DNA from: Deltaproteobacteria bacterium
Lineage (GTDB): Bacteria; Myxococcota_A; Polyangia; Polyangiales; Polyangiaceae
Assembly (NCBI GenBank): GCA_003235365.1
Contig: QJWJ01000030.1
Location: 1-64,000, forward strand
Direction of reading: 5' to 3'
DNA: 64,000 nucleotides
Below, one piece after another: positions 1 to 8,720 of this stretch. The position numbers and the translations under genes were made by a program. A model generated the notes under the pieces. The model was not told the DNA's origin. It made no database searches and was given only the letters and a program-made list of their open reading frames with translations. Every line of letters starts with the position of its first letter. Position 1 is the first letter of the stretch.

Positions 1-27
1 ATCGACGGAACACCACGCAACCCAATC

Positions 28-1374
28 ATGTTCACTCGCATTCCCCACGTCAGGCTGCTCGTTGCTTCCCTCAGTGCGGCTTCATTCGGTGTCGTCGCCT
101 GCGGAAACTCCAGCACCGGCGACGGCGGGAGCGAGGTCACGACCGGACCGAGCGCAACCGACAGTTCTTCCCCATCCTCGGCTCTATCCACGAGTGAGCC
201 GTCGTCGACCGGGGTGGCGTCGCAGCCGACGGTGACCACGACCGTCGGATCGACCGTTTCGCCTCAGGGCGCCGGAGGGGCTTCCGTAGTGCCCACTGGA
301 ACCGGTGGCGGCCCCGCTTCGGGCGGTACGGGTGGTGGTGGCGGTACGGTGGTCGGTGCGGGTGGAGCTCCGGTCACGCCCGAGCCCGTCAAGCGCGAGT
401 TGCTCAGCCAGACTGGCCTGTACTCGGATACGCCAGCGGGCGTGCTGGCTGAAGGCGTCATGCCATACGCTCCCCAGTTCCAGCTGTGGACTGACGGTGC
501 AGAAAAGCACCGTTGGGTCTACATCCCACCGGGTGAACAGATCAACACAGCCAAGATCGACGAGTGGAAGTTTCCGGTCGGTACCAAGCTGTGGAAGGAA
601 TTCGTCCGAGACGGCGTGCGCGTCGAGACCCGCCTACTGGAGAAGCTGCCGCCCGAACGCGCTGACGAAGGGTTCGAAGGGTGGCTCGTGCTCGCGTACA
701 TTTGGAACGAGGAGCAGACGGACGCCGTGGCTGCGCCCGATGGCATGAGCGATGCCAAGGGGACGACTCACGACGTTCCCAATCAAGAGGCGTGCGGCAA
801 GTGTCACGACATGCGCGCCGAGAAGCCCATTGGCTTCAGCGCCGTACAGCTCGCCCACGACGGTGAGGGGGCGACCTTGACGACGCTGGCGGAAGCGGGG
901 TTGCTGTCCGTACCAATCGACGCCGACCTGACCGTTCCCGGCGACGAAACCCAACGCGCCTTGTTGGGTTACTTTCACGCCAATTGTGGACACTGCCACC
1001 GTGCCAAGGCCCCGACGAACAGTCGCGTTTCGAGCCTGCACCTGTGGCTCGAAAGCGACCACCTGAGCAGTTTCGAGGAATCGGAGCCGTATCAGTCTCT
1101 CGTCAATCACGCGACCGAGTCCGGACAGGGCTCGGTGTTCGGAACCCGCGTCGTCGGTGGAGATCCGGACAACAGCGAACTGATGCGTCGCGTGTCGTTG
1201 CGTTCGACGAGCCCGGAGATCATCGAGATGGGCGCGGACACTGGCGAAGAAGTGCCCATGCCGCCCCTCGGCACCGAAGTCGTCGACGAGGTCGCGGTCC
1301 AGATGGTGCGCGATTGGATCCTCAGCCTGCCGCCGCCCGAGCCACAGGACCCAGTCGAACCCGCCACACCTTGA
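28..1374 (+). CDS. Diheme c-type cytochrome lipoprotein, SO_2930-like
   Basis: Predicted lipid-anchored cytochrome c acting outside the cytoplasm in electron transfer. Residues 1-25 are a lipoprotein signal ending in VVAC with Cys25 as the lipidated residue. A Ser/Thr/Gly-rich linker, including a poly-Gly run, fills up to about residue 118. The conserved domain then opens with LLSQTGLYSD, a block I associate with SO_2930-type diheme lipoproteins. Two canonical heme sites are visible: C256-G-K-C259-H260 and C320-G-H-C323-H324. Met411 in VPMPPLG is a candidate distal ligand. Only 27 bases precede the ATG inside the window, so its promoter and upstream partner cannot be judged. The redox partner is unknown. 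Confidence 0.85.
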   Translation: MFTRIPHVRLLVASLSAASFGVVACGNSSTGDGGSEVTTGPSATDSSSPSSALSTSEPSSTGVASQPTVTTTVGSTVSPQGAGGASVVPTGTGGGPASGGTGGGGGTVVGAGGAPVTPEPVKRELLSQTGLYSDTPAGVLAEGVMPYAPQFQLWTDGAEKHRWVYIPPGEQINTAKIDEWKFPVGTKLWKEFVRDGVRVETRLLEKLPPERADEGFEGWLVLAYIWNEEQTDAVAAPDGMSDAKGTTHDVPNQEACGKCHDMRAEKPIGFSAVQLAHDGEGATLTTLAEAGLLSVPIDADLTVPGDETQRALLGYFHANCGHCHRAKAPTNSRVSSLHLWLESDHLSSFEESEPYQSLVNHATESGQGSVFGTRVVGGDPDNSELMRRVSLRSTSPEIIEMGADTGEEVPMPPLGTEVVDEVAVQMVRDWILSLPPPEPQDPVEPATP

Positions 1375-1452
1375 GCCAAGCTCGAGGCCAGCGATCCGAG
1401 CCGGAGGGAGATGCCTCGCCTCGGCCGGGGACACTGGGGGCGGCTGTCCCGC

Positions 1453-2427
1453 TCACCAGCTGCCGGGGGGCGGCGGGGCGAAACGACCGGGGAACGGATC
1501 GGCGCGTCGTCGGCGCTCCACTTCGCTGTCGCGGGGGAAGTAGAAGCCGCGTTCTGCGAACAGCGCAACGCCAATCACGCCGATGTTCATGCCTTTGCCG
1601 CGTCGGGCAGCGTAGGAGTCTTCGACGGATCCGAAGCGGAAAGCACGCACGCTGTCTGCGCTGTCGCGAAAGCCGTCGATATCCAGCGTCGACCACGGGT
1701 TGACGATGTATCCACGCTTGGTGAACGAGCCCTCCTGGCCGTCGATCACGTCCAGGCCATCGACACTGGCCACGATCTCGAAGCGTCCAGGCGTGTTGTT
1801 CGTAATGCGGATCTGGTAACGATCGCCGTGGTCGCCGAAGATGTAAGGCTGCCCTCCTGCGACCAAGCCGGGTAGCGCGTCACCGTCGTCGTCCACGATG
1901 GCAACCGTCAATGCGCCGCCGATGACCGGGAACACGGCGTCGTAGGCATGGTCCGTCGAGCGTCCCGTTGCCGCCCGAATACCGGCTTCGTCGTCGTAGT
2001 GGAGGCTCAGCGTCGACTGAGGGCTGTAGCTGCCTCGGGTGAAGCTGACCTCACGGATGTGGCTGTCACGTTGTTCACCCCAGACCGTGGCAAGGCCGGG
2101 TCGACGCCACATCGGGGTTCGGCCGTCGGAGTAGGAGTCGTCCAACGTACCTTCTTCGGCGATGGCGTCCGCGCCCCAATCGCGGTGGGGCGCAGCCTTG
2201 CGGGCACCGCGACCCATGCGCGCTCGAGGGGGCGGCGAAGCGGCCGCAGGAGCGTCGGGTTCGCTCGCGGGACTCGGCGGGGGCTCGGCCGTCTGGGCAG
2301 CGCCGTGCCATTCGGTATCGCCCGGTCCAGGGGTTGCAATTTGGCTGTCGGGCTTGCGGCTGACGCACCCCGTTCCGAGCAATACGGTCAGAAGCAAGAG
2401 GAGGAACGAGTTCGAGATGCGCTGCAT
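1453..2427 (-). CDS. Lipoprotein of unknown function
   Basis: I do not recognise the family. The reading frame is open further upstream, but ATG at 2427 gives a clear lipoprotein signal: basic start, a poly-Leu core and LGTGC with Cys21 as the lipidated residue. GGAG lies about 8 nt before this ATG. The 324-residue product has a Pro/Ala/Arg-rich stretch after the signal and then a more ordered domain with Trp, Asp and Gly in short beta-like segments, ending in a Pro-rich tail. It converges with the cytochrome gene on the other strand, so the two are not an operon. Envelope localisation is the only functional statement supported. Confidence 0.7.
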   Translation of the reverse strand: MQRISNSFLLLLLTVLLGTGCVSRKPDSQIATPGPGDTEWHGAAQTAEPPPSPASEPDAPAAASPPPRARMGRGARKAAPHRDWGADAIAEEGTLDDSYSDGRTPMWRRPGLATVWGEQRDSHIREVSFTRGSYSPQSTLSLHYDDEAGIRAATGRSTDHAYDAVFPVIGGALTVAIVDDDGDALPGLVAGGQPYIFGDHGDRYQIRITNNTPGRFEIVASVDGLDVIDGQEGSFTKRGYIVNPWSTLDIDGFRDSADSVRAFRFGSVEDSYAARRGKGMNIGVIGVALFAERGFYFPRDSEVERRRRADPFPGRFAPPPPGSW

Positions 2428-2627
2428 GATGGGTCTCCGTTGAATGGGATGTTCCGGCAACGAGGAGCGAGCGCTTCGCTTACAGGCGGCCACGCAAAAA
2501 GAATCTTGGGGTGGGTCAATGTAGGCTTCTCGCGGCACGTCGCGACGCTGCAAGCGGTCCCGCCGCTCGTACCGTCGCTCGATTGGGGCGGGCCTTGAAG
2601 CGGTCGACGTTGGCCTGCGCGTGCGGT

Positions 2628-2633
2628 TAGAGT
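2628..2633 (+). promoter_or_regulatory. Putative -10 element (TAGAGT) placing the transcript start at the GTG
   Basis: TAGAGT lies 6 nt before the GTG at 2640. There is no room for a ribosome binding site, so the transcript would be leaderless. The same hexamer and spacing occur before the gene at 38333. Confidence 0.35.
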
Positions 2634-2639
2634 GTCCCC

Positions 2640-3113
2640 GTGTCGAAAAAGGCGAAGAGCACTGCGGAGTTCGAGCGCGACTACGACGACGGGGAGCTCA
2701 TCTGCAGCGAAGGGGAATCGAGCAGCGAGATGTTCGTGATCCAGGCCGGACAGGTGCGGATCTTCAAGAATTCCAGCCGGGGGAAGGTCGATCTCGCGCT
2801 GTTGGATCGGGGAAACTTCTTCGGGGAGATGAGTGTGCTCGAAGGCTTGCCCCGCGACGCGAGCGCTCAGGCAGTTGGCAAAACGCGGGTGCTGGTCATG
2901 AGTACCGGGGCGTTGCTGGTGCGGCTGCGACGCGATCCGACGTTTGCGTTCGAGTTACTTCACCGCCTCAGCGGTCGCGTGCGGGCGCTCAATTCGCGCC
3001 TGTTGTACACGTTGGAGAAGAACGGCCCCGAAGCCGCCGCAGAGCACGCCGCGGGCCCAGCCGGTACGATGATGATGTACGTTCCGGACGTCGCCAAGGA
3101 GAGTGAGTCGTGA
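2640..3113 (+). CDS. Cyclic nucleotide-binding (CNMP/Crp-type) domain protein
   Basis: A 157-residue protein that is essentially one cyclic-nucleotide-binding beta-barrel (about residues 12-125). It shows the family pattern of an early GELICSEGE turn, a central GNFFGEMSVL phosphate-binding-cassette-like segment and a following RDASAQA stretch. No helix-turn-helix follows, so it is not a complete Crp-type transcription factor; the C-terminal 35 residues are Ala/Pro-rich. It starts with GTG and overlaps the downstream metallophosphoesterase by 11 bp, so the two are translationally coupled. A small-molecule-sensing regulatory subunit for that phosphoesterase is an inference. The arginine that normally contacts the cyclic phosphate is present as R in the RDAS segment. 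Confidence 0.75.
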   Translation: MSKKAKSTAEFERDYDDGELICSEGESSSEMFVIQAGQVRIFKNSSRGKVDLALLDRGNFFGEMSVLEGLPRDASAQAVGKTRVLVMSTGALLVRLRRDPTFAFELLHRLSGRVRALNSRLLYTLEKNGPEAAAEHAAGPAGTMMMYVPDVAKESES

Positions 3114-3879
3114 CGAGGGGCAGGCGCGCCAAGTGTTGATTGAGACGCGGGAAGAGCGCTTGCTCGTCGTTTCCGACATGCACGTCGGCAACCCCTACAG
3201 CGAAGCGCGGCGCGCCTTGGGGGCTTTCTTCGACTACGCGCGCAAGGGCCGCTTCAACGTCTGCATCAATGGCGACGGCTTCGAGATCTTGCAAGCGAGC
3301 TTCTCGTCGCTTGCGCACGATTCGGTTGGCGTACTCAACCGCATCCGTTCGCACATCGATGCTGGGCTGCGCGTTTACTACGTTGTCGGCAATCACGACA
3401 TCGTGCTCGAACAGTTCTTGCAGAGTTGGTCGAGCATCGAGATCACGCCGTTCTTGAACGTCTCCGCGTTCGGTAAACGAATCCGCATCGAGCACGGTCA
3501 TCTTTACGATCCGTCGTTCGTACGCAGTCCGGGAGTGTACGAGTTTCTGACGAAGTTGGCCGGTCCGCTGTTGCGCATCTACCCCGACGTCTATCGCCTG
3601 TGGGCGCTGTGGGAGAACTTCTGGCAGCGCATTCGCGCATGGCGCAGCAAGAGTCTGATCGAACGCAGCGTCTACTATCAGGCCGCCGACATGCTGCTGC
3701 GGCGTGGTTTCGACGTCGTCGTGTTTGGACACACGCACCGTCCCGAAGACGTCAGCTTGGGGGAAGGGCGGCGTTACATCAATTCCGGCAACTGGGTGCG
3801 TGGCGGATCGTACGTCGAGATCGCCGATGGGCGCATCGAGCTCAAGAGCTGGTCGAGGTTGCCGCCTACCGACCTTTGA
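3103..3879 (+). CDS. Calcineurin-like metallophosphoesterase, LpxH-like
   Basis: A 258-residue binuclear metallophosphoesterase. Signature ligands are in order: SDMHVG with D25 and H27, NGDGFE with D58, GNHD at 96-99, and GHTHRPE near residue 212. Length and motif order resemble UDP-2,3-diacylglucosamine hydrolase (LpxH), which makes lipid X in lipid A synthesis, but the same architecture is used by other phosphodiesterases, so the substrate is not assigned. The GTG start at 3103 lies inside the end of the cyclic-nucleotide-binding gene, giving an 11-bp overlap. No signal peptide is seen, so it is probably cytoplasmic or membrane-associated. It converges with the lytic transglycosylase gene 13 bp downstream. 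Confidence 0.8.
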   Translation: MSRDEGQARQVLIETREERLLVVSDMHVGNPYSEARRALGAFFDYARKGRFNVCINGDGFEILQASFSSLAHDSVGVLNRIRSHIDAGLRVYYVVGNHDIVLEQFLQSWSSIEITPFLNVSAFGKRIRIEHGHLYDPSFVRSPGVYEFLTKLAGPLLRIYPDVYRLWALWENFWQRIRAWRSKSLIERSVYYQAADMLLRRGFDVVVFGHTHRPEDVSLGEGRRYINSGNWVRGGSYVEIADGRIELKSWSRLPPTDL

Positions 3880-3892
3880 CGAGTGCTTGCAG

Positions 3893-6199
3893 TCAGTACA
3901 GCTCCGGCGACCACGGGACGCGCCCACCATTGGTCGGCTCTTCCGGCTCCTGGGTGGACGACGCGAGTGTCAAAGGGATCTGAAGCTCGCCGAACTGGGG
4001 ATACAGGCGCTGATAGACGAACAGGTTGCCCAGCACGCGTTGCACGTAGCCACGGGTTTCGCGATACGGGATACGCGCGACGAAGAACTCGATCGGCAGG
4101 TCACTGGTCGCGTGGCGCCAGCGCAGCGCGGCTGCCGGTCCTGCGTTGTACGCCGCAATTGCGGGCGCTGGGTTGTCTTCGAACAGGTCGAGCAGCTTGG
4201 CGAGATAGAACGTGCCAAATCGGATGTTGTAGTAGGGCACATCCATGTGATTGGCAGCCTCGCGTTCTCTCAGCTCTTGCGCAATGCGCTCGGCGGTGGG
4301 CCCGATGATCTGCATCAGGCCCCGCGCTTCGGCCGATGACTCGATGGTGCTGTGAAAGCCACTCTCTTGACGCATGACCGCGTAGACCAAAGCGGGTGAC
4401 ACGCGCCATTGCTTGGTCTGACTCGCGACGATGTCCGAATAGGGCGTGGGATAAACGCAGCGCCAGAGCCAATCCTCGCCGTCACCGGGGCGGTTGAAGA
4501 AGCCGGTGGAGCTGGCCAAGTGGCTACCGATGACAAACCGCCGCCGCCCTGCAGCGAGTTGGCCGTAGCCATCGCATTGCATCCGGCCGCGCTCTGTCGT
4601 CGTCTGAGCCAACCACTGAGACTCGAGCTGCTGCATCGACGCCTCGGCGAGTTGGTACAGTCCGAGGGCGTTGAGCTCCGTGACGGGTGTGGGCAATGGC
4701 AACACCGCTTCGCCGGGCGGCGTCGCAGTGGCCACAGGTGGCACGGGCTGTCCCGCGGCGGCCAGGCGCAGTCGGCTTTGGTGGCCGGCGAAGGACAGCG
4801 GAGTGTTGAGCGCCAAGTCTCGCAACAGGACCTGTGCGGTCTCGAGTTTGGCTGCATGTTCCCAACACACGGCTTCCAGTAGTTGGTACAGGCTCGCGTC
4901 GGATCCTCGGGGATCGGCATCGCGCAGCTTGCGAAACCAGTACGCCGCTCGCTCGAACTGGCCCAACGCGAACCAGGCCACGGCGCGTTCGCGTCGGGCG
5001 GCTTCGTGGTACTCGCTCTGCGCGTAGTTGTCCATGAACGCGCTGTGCGCATCGACGGCCTTCTGCCATTCACCCAATACCAGCCATTCGCTACCGATGT
5101 GAAAGCGTGCGGCGAGGGTCAGCGGCCCCTTCGGCGTTTGCTTCGACACTTTCTCGAACAGCGCAATCGCTTCCTCGATTCGACCGGCGCGCGAAAGGCC
5201 GCGGGCCGCGTAGTACATGTCGCGCAGGGCCTGATGGCTGCCCTTTTCCGCCGCTTCGCGCAAGTACTCGGAGGCAACCTCGAAGTCGCGCGCGCGGTAT
5301 CGAGCCCAGCCCTGCCAGTGTAGCGCGTCGCCTTCGCTGACCTTGTAGTACGGAGCCTTCAACACGACCTCGAGCTCGCGATCGGTCTCCGCGACTCGCC
5401 CTGCCTGCGCGAAGCGAGTCGCTCGTAGATAACGTTGCTCGGCTCTGAGCGGAGTCTGGGGAAAATACTGGGCGATCAGTTCGGGCGTACCTTCAGCGGC
5501 TTCGGCCAGCGGAGTGTTCAGGGCGAGCCAGCGCCAATCCAGCAATGCATTGAATGGCTTGTCGGTGACCAACCCGAGCTGGGCCCGCAAGGCGCGAACG
5601 TCGGCTTGTTTGCGCTGCGACGTGCCCGCGAAGGCCATCGCGCGGCGTACCATTCGGTCGGCTTCGGGGAGGCGCTTGGCGTCGAGCAAACGTCCCGCGA
5701 CCAGGAGGATCTCGTCGGCGTCGCGCGCCTTTTCGGCGAACGCCAGTGCCTCGTCCAGATCTGAACCCTTCAACAGCGCCTCGTGCTCCCAAGGCGTGAT
5801 GAGCGAGCTCAAATCGGCGAACTGCCGCTTCGCGGCGCGCAGGTGGGTCAGCGCGCTATCAGCGGCACCCAATTTCAGGTCGACGTACCCCGTGACCAAG
5901 TCTCTGGCGGGGATGTCCATGTCTGGACTTTCGAGCAGCGTGCGTGCGTCGATGTAGCGACCTTCGACGAGGGCTTGTCGGAGCAGTTCTTCACTCGACG
6001 GAGGCGGCGGCCCACCGGCGTCCGCCGGTTGCGTCGTCATCGGACCCGCTGGGCGCGTGGCAGGGCCGTGGTCGACAGCGCTGGAGATCGTCGCTGCGCC
6101 TGTCGCGGCGGGTCGGGGCGGCTTCGGCCCTTCGCGCGGCGCTCGAGCGCAGGCGACGGCAAGCAAGCCGACGAGTAGTGTTCGGACGCACCGCATCAC
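3893..6199 (-). CDS. Soluble lytic murein transglycosylase-like lipoprotein (TPR + SLT domain)
   Basis: Predicted peptidoglycan lytic transglycosylase anchored in the outer membrane. The N-terminus is a short lipoprotein signal ending in LAVAC. A Pro/Ala-rich linker leads into a long alpha-helical TPR-like region (about residues 75-520), like the superhelical part of Slt70. The C-terminal SLT catalytic domain contains the VMRQESGF block with catalytic Glu612, the ARGLMQI motif and the AYNAGP motif. At 768 residues it is somewhat longer than Slt70, explained by the lipoprotein linker. A second Met directly after the first gives an alternative start 3 nt in. The gene stands alone and converges with the metallophosphoesterase gene. 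Confidence 0.85.
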   Translation of the reverse strand: MMRCVRTLLVGLLAVACARAPREGPKPPRPAATGAATISSAVDHGPATRPAGPMTTQPADAGGPPPPSSEELLRQALVEGRYIDARTLLESPDMDIPARDLVTGYVDLKLGAADSALTHLRAAKRQFADLSSLITPWEHEALLKGSDLDEALAFAEKARDADEILLVAGRLLDAKRLPEADRMVRRAMAFAGTSQRKQADVRALRAQLGLVTDKPFNALLDWRWLALNTPLAEAAEGTPELIAQYFPQTPLRAEQRYLRATRFAQAGRVAETDRELEVVLKAPYYKVSEGDALHWQGWARYRARDFEVASEYLREAAEKGSHQALRDMYYAARGLSRAGRIEEAIALFEKVSKQTPKGPLTLAARFHIGSEWLVLGEWQKAVDAHSAFMDNYAQSEYHEAARRERAVAWFALGQFERAAYWFRKLRDADPRGSDASLYQLLEAVCWEHAAKLETAQVLLRDLALNTPLSFAGHQSRLRLAAAGQPVPPVATATPPGEAVLPLPTPVTELNALGLYQLAEASMQQLESQWLAQTTTERGRMQCDGYGQLAAGRRRFVIGSHLASSTGFFNRPGDGEDWLWRCVYPTPYSDIVASQTKQWRVSPALVYAVMRQESGFHSTIESSAEARGLMQIIGPTAERIAQELREREAANHMDVPYYNIRFGTFYLAKLLDLFEDNPAPAIAAYNAGPAAALRWRHATSDLPIEFFVARIPYRETRGYVQRVLGNLFVYQRLYPQFGELQIPLTLASSTQEPEEPTNGGRVPWSPELY

Positions 6200-6677
6200 A
6201 CCTGTTCATAACGCCGTCACGGCCCTTGTCATCACAAGAAAACGCTCCGAACGCTCGGGCGGATGGATTGCCGACCCTGGCGTGGGTCGTGTTCGAATTC
6301 GGGATCTCGACCGATCGACGGTGTTCGGCCACGGGCGAGGCCGTCAGGGGTGGCGCCGCGAGCCCCATGACCCGCGTTTGCCGGCGATACATGCCGAGGC
6401 TGGGCTAGGAGCGGCAATCATGTTGATTGCCGCGACAAATCAACTACCCAGAGCACCGAACAGCGAGCAAGCGTGACCGAACGTAGCCCCAAAAAACGCC
6501 ATCACGCGCGCAGGGGCGAGTTTTCGGGGCGATTCCGTGCCCTGGCAAGCTGATCGGCGCTCGAGACTGTCTCGCGTGCGGGGAGTGGCGAACGCTCGGG
6601 AGGCGGCGGCGCTCGAATCGGCCCTGCGGAACGGTTGCACAGGACTACGGCTCATCTGGAAGGCTATACCAGGGCCG
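6200..6677. other. Intergenic region carrying dispersed repeat copy 1
   Basis: No convincing gene was found in this 478-bp gap. Its second third holds the repeat described separately. The long forward reading frame running into the methyltransferase is best explained as read-through of high-GC DNA, because the family N-terminus begins only at 6678. Confidence 0.5.
6411..6563 (+). repeat. 150-bp dispersed repeat, copy 1
   Basis: This segment matches the reverse complement of 18886-19037 at about 85% by hand alignment (roughly 23 differences in 153 positions). It begins with a perfect 10-bp inverted repeat, GCGGCAATCA at 6411-6420 and TGATTGCCGC at 6424-6433, separated by 3 nt, and ends near CAAGCTGATCGG. 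It is not coding: the frame that is open in copy 2 is interrupted here. It lies upstream of the methyltransferase gene and could be a small non-autonomous mobile element, a regulatory element or a structured RNA. Confidence 0.75.
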
Positions 6678-7418
6678 ATGACTGAGACAGTTCCGCGTCG
6701 CACCGGTGACACGATTGCCATCGACGGAGCCTACCAACACCGAGCGTTGACGGAGGGGCCCCCGGTTCAGCGCTTCTGGCACGAAGCGAAAGTGCGTTTG
6801 CTCGATTGGCTGTTTCCGGTCGCGTCGGGGGAACGGGTGCTCGATGTGGGCTGCGGCTCTGGGGTTTTCTCCCATGCGATGTCGTGCAAGGGCGCCAGGG
6901 TCGTGGGAGTGGACGCGAATCCGAGCGCCATCGAGTACGCCTCGACGACGTTCGTCGGTGAGGGCCTCGAATTCCGGTTGGGCCTGCTCGACGAATTGGC
7001 GCTCGAACCGGCGAGCTTCGACAAGGCCAGCTGCCTGGAGATTGTCGAGCACGTCTATCCGGAGCAGGTGCGGTCTTTGCTCGGCTCGTTGCGATCCACT
7101 TTGCGCCCGGGCGGCAAGTTACTGATAACCACGCCAAACTACCGCGGGCTGTGGCCGCTCGTCGAATGGACAGCGGATCGCTTCAGCTCGGCGGCCAAGA
7201 TGGACGCGGAGCAACACGTGACCCATTTTCACCGCGCGATGCTCCGTGAGCACCTGGAACGCGCAGGATTCAGCGTGGACGTGCTCCGCACCTACTGCAC
7301 GTTCGCACCGTTTGCCGCGGCGGGATCGAAGCGGGTTGCTGACCGCCTCGAGCGCGTCGAGCGCGAGGTGGACCTGCCTTTCGGCAATCTGCTGGCCGCC
7401 GTTGCGACGCGGCGCTAG
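6678..7418 (+). CDS. Class I SAM-dependent methyltransferase
   Basis: A 246-residue methyltransferase. The SAM-binding motif I is VLDVGCGSGVFS, followed by the acidic VDANPSA strand that contacts the ribose and a later LRPGGKLLITTPN strand typical of the UbiE/Methyltransf_11 group. I start at ATG 6678 rather than the longer frame from 6537, because the first 47 residues of the longer frame are Arg/Ala-rich low complexity and overlap the dispersed repeat. Substrate is unknown; the histidine-rich HVTHFHRAML segment and the general layout resemble small-molecule or lipid methyltransferases. No operon partner is evident. Confidence 0.8.
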   Translation: MTETVPRRTGDTIAIDGAYQHRALTEGPPVQRFWHEAKVRLLDWLFPVASGERVLDVGCGSGVFSHAMSCKGARVVGVDANPSAIEYASTTFVGEGLEFRLGLLDELALEPASFDKASCLEIVEHVYPEQVRSLLGSLRSTLRPGGKLLITTPNYRGLWPLVEWTADRFSSAAKMDAEQHVTHFHRAMLREHLERAGFSVDVLRTYCTFAPFAAAGSKRVADRLERVEREVDLPFGNLLAAVATRR

Positions 7419-7563
7419 TGCGATGCCGTGGTGTGCCGGCGTCTCAATGTGGCGTTTGGGCGTTCGCCTCTGCGTTGTCTGACGGCATCCGCGGGGGGGA
7501 AGTCGAGCCGTGCACGCCCGCCGTTCACAGTGAGGTGGGAGTCGCTCTTCTGGGATTGCCAGC

Positions 7564-8025
7564 GTGTTGTTGCTTGGCTGCAGCACCTCCTCGCAGGTGC
7601 CTGCGACGATCCATGCCGGCGGGGAAGTGGAGTCACGGCCCGCTGGCGTCAGCACTCGGGCGTCGTCGGATGTCTCTTGTACCGGTCTCGTCTGCGCAGC
7701 CGCTGGTGTTGGGCGAGCCTGCGCCGACGTCGGCTCCGACGATTTCCCCGTCGGATGCGCGTTCGCCTTACGAGCTACAGCTGAGCTGCGGAGCCGTCAT
7801 CGTCGACGCGCCGAAAACGTGTGGGCTCGTGATTACCGACGTCACCGGCGCGGGAGTCTACGACGGCTTTGCCGGGGTGGAAATTGCGCGGTCGCACATC
7901 GAGGAAGTACTCGAAGAGGAACTGCGGCGTAGAGCCGCGCGACGATCAGGGTGCCAGATCGCGCTGTTCGGTATGGGCAAGGAGCCCGATTGGATTCTCG
8001 ACGGGTCGTGGGGGCGAACGCTGGG
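7564..8025 (+). pseudogene. Decayed CotH-kinase-family lipoprotein (frameshifted and truncated)
   Basis: No single frame explains this region, but pieces of one protein appear in order across frames. Frame 1 from 7564 reads VLLLGCSTSSQ, a lipoprotein-like start. Frame 2 from about 7700 gives a Pro-rich linker and then VITDVTGAGVYDGFAGV. Frame 3 from about 7875 gives WKLRGRTSRKYSKR and GVEPRDDQG. Frame 2 from about 7959 gives ALFGMGKEPDWILDGSW. The order and wording match the start of CotH-type kinase domains (tGvyDG.aGikiRG.SSr..pKksy.vElrd, then LlGm..esDWvL.g). After 8025 the similarity stops, so about two thirds of the domain is missing. At least two or three frameshifts are required; a sequencing error cannot explain the truncation as well. 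Confidence 0.6.
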
Positions 8026-8128
8026 ACGAGTGCGGCGATGTAGGTGGGCGCAGGTCGGAACCTCCGGAAGTGGGGCGTCGTGGGCTGGCGCTGGCGCGCG
8101 TGCAACGTGCGCGCCGGAGGAAAAGTCG

Positions 8129-8134
8129 TAAGCT
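8129..8134 (+). promoter_or_regulatory. Putative -10 element (TAAGCT) next to the FHA gene start
   Basis: TAAGCT sits 7 nt before ATG 8142. It overlaps the TAA that ends the open frame from the pseudogene. A GGAGG further up (8116-8120) is too far from the ATG (21 nt) to act as its ribosome binding site. Confidence 0.3.
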
Positions 8135-8141
8135 CCAGGCA

Positions 8142-8672
8142 ATGGCGGAGCTGGTGGTGACACTGAAAGGACGTGAGGTGAGTCGTCACATCGTGGGGCG
8201 CTCGACTCGAATTGGACGCGATCCCGCGAACGAGGTCGTGATCGACAACGTGGGTGTTTCACGCCACCACGCCACGCTGATTCTCCTCGATGACCGGTTC
8301 GTTCTCAAAGACGAGCAGAGCGCCAACGGCGTGTTCGTCAATGGACAGAAAGTCGAAGAGCGTGAACTGGTAGACGGAGACGTCGTTCAGATCGGCAAGT
8401 TCATCGTCAACTTCATGCGCCAGCCCAACCAGCCCATTGCCGACATGGGGCCGCCGTCGGCGGCGATGCCCCGCTCTCGCGAAATGATGCGAACGTTCGC
8501 CATGAACGAGGCACAGGTCAAAGATCTGCTGTCAGGTGGCCGGGGAACGCCTCTACCTCAGGTCGCCGACGTGACTCCTGCGCAAAGCGGCATCAACCCC
8601 ACTTGGTTGCTGGCCGGTGGACTTGCCGCGATCGCCATCCTGACCACCGTTGCCGCGTTGCTGTTGTTCTGA
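8142..8672 (+). CDS. Tail-anchored FHA-domain protein
   Basis: A 176-residue protein with an N-terminal FHA domain (about residues 4-87), a phosphothreonine-binding module. The key residues are present in order: IGRDPANEVVI, SRHHATL, and NGVFVNG, covering the conserved Gly-Arg, Ser-Arg-His and Asn. A linker with Met/Pro follows, and the last 23 residues are a single hydrophobic segment (WLLAGGLAAIAILTTVAALL), so the protein is probably inserted by its C-terminus with the FHA domain in the cytoplasm. ATG 8142 is chosen because the FHA fold begins immediately after it. A likely partner class is a Ser/Thr kinase; the CHASE-kinase gene lies 4 kb away, but no direct link is shown. Confidence 0.85.
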   Translation: MAELVVTLKGREVSRHIVGRSTRIGRDPANEVVIDNVGVSRHHATLILLDDRFVLKDEQSANGVFVNGQKVEERELVDGDVVQIGKFIVNFMRQPNQPIADMGPPSAAMPRSREMMRTFAMNEAQVKDLLSGGRGTPLPQVADVTPAQSGINPTWLLAGGLAAIAILTTVAALLLF

Positions 8673-8720
8673 AAGGGCGATTCTGCGCGCGTGGCGCCAG
8701 CGTAGGTCGTCGTTCGCGAT

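Noticed and set aside
1428-1450. Terminator hairpin GGGACA/TGTCCC between the first two convergent genes
   Set aside because: Only 6 bp with an 11-nt loop and no T-run; too weak to list as a feature.
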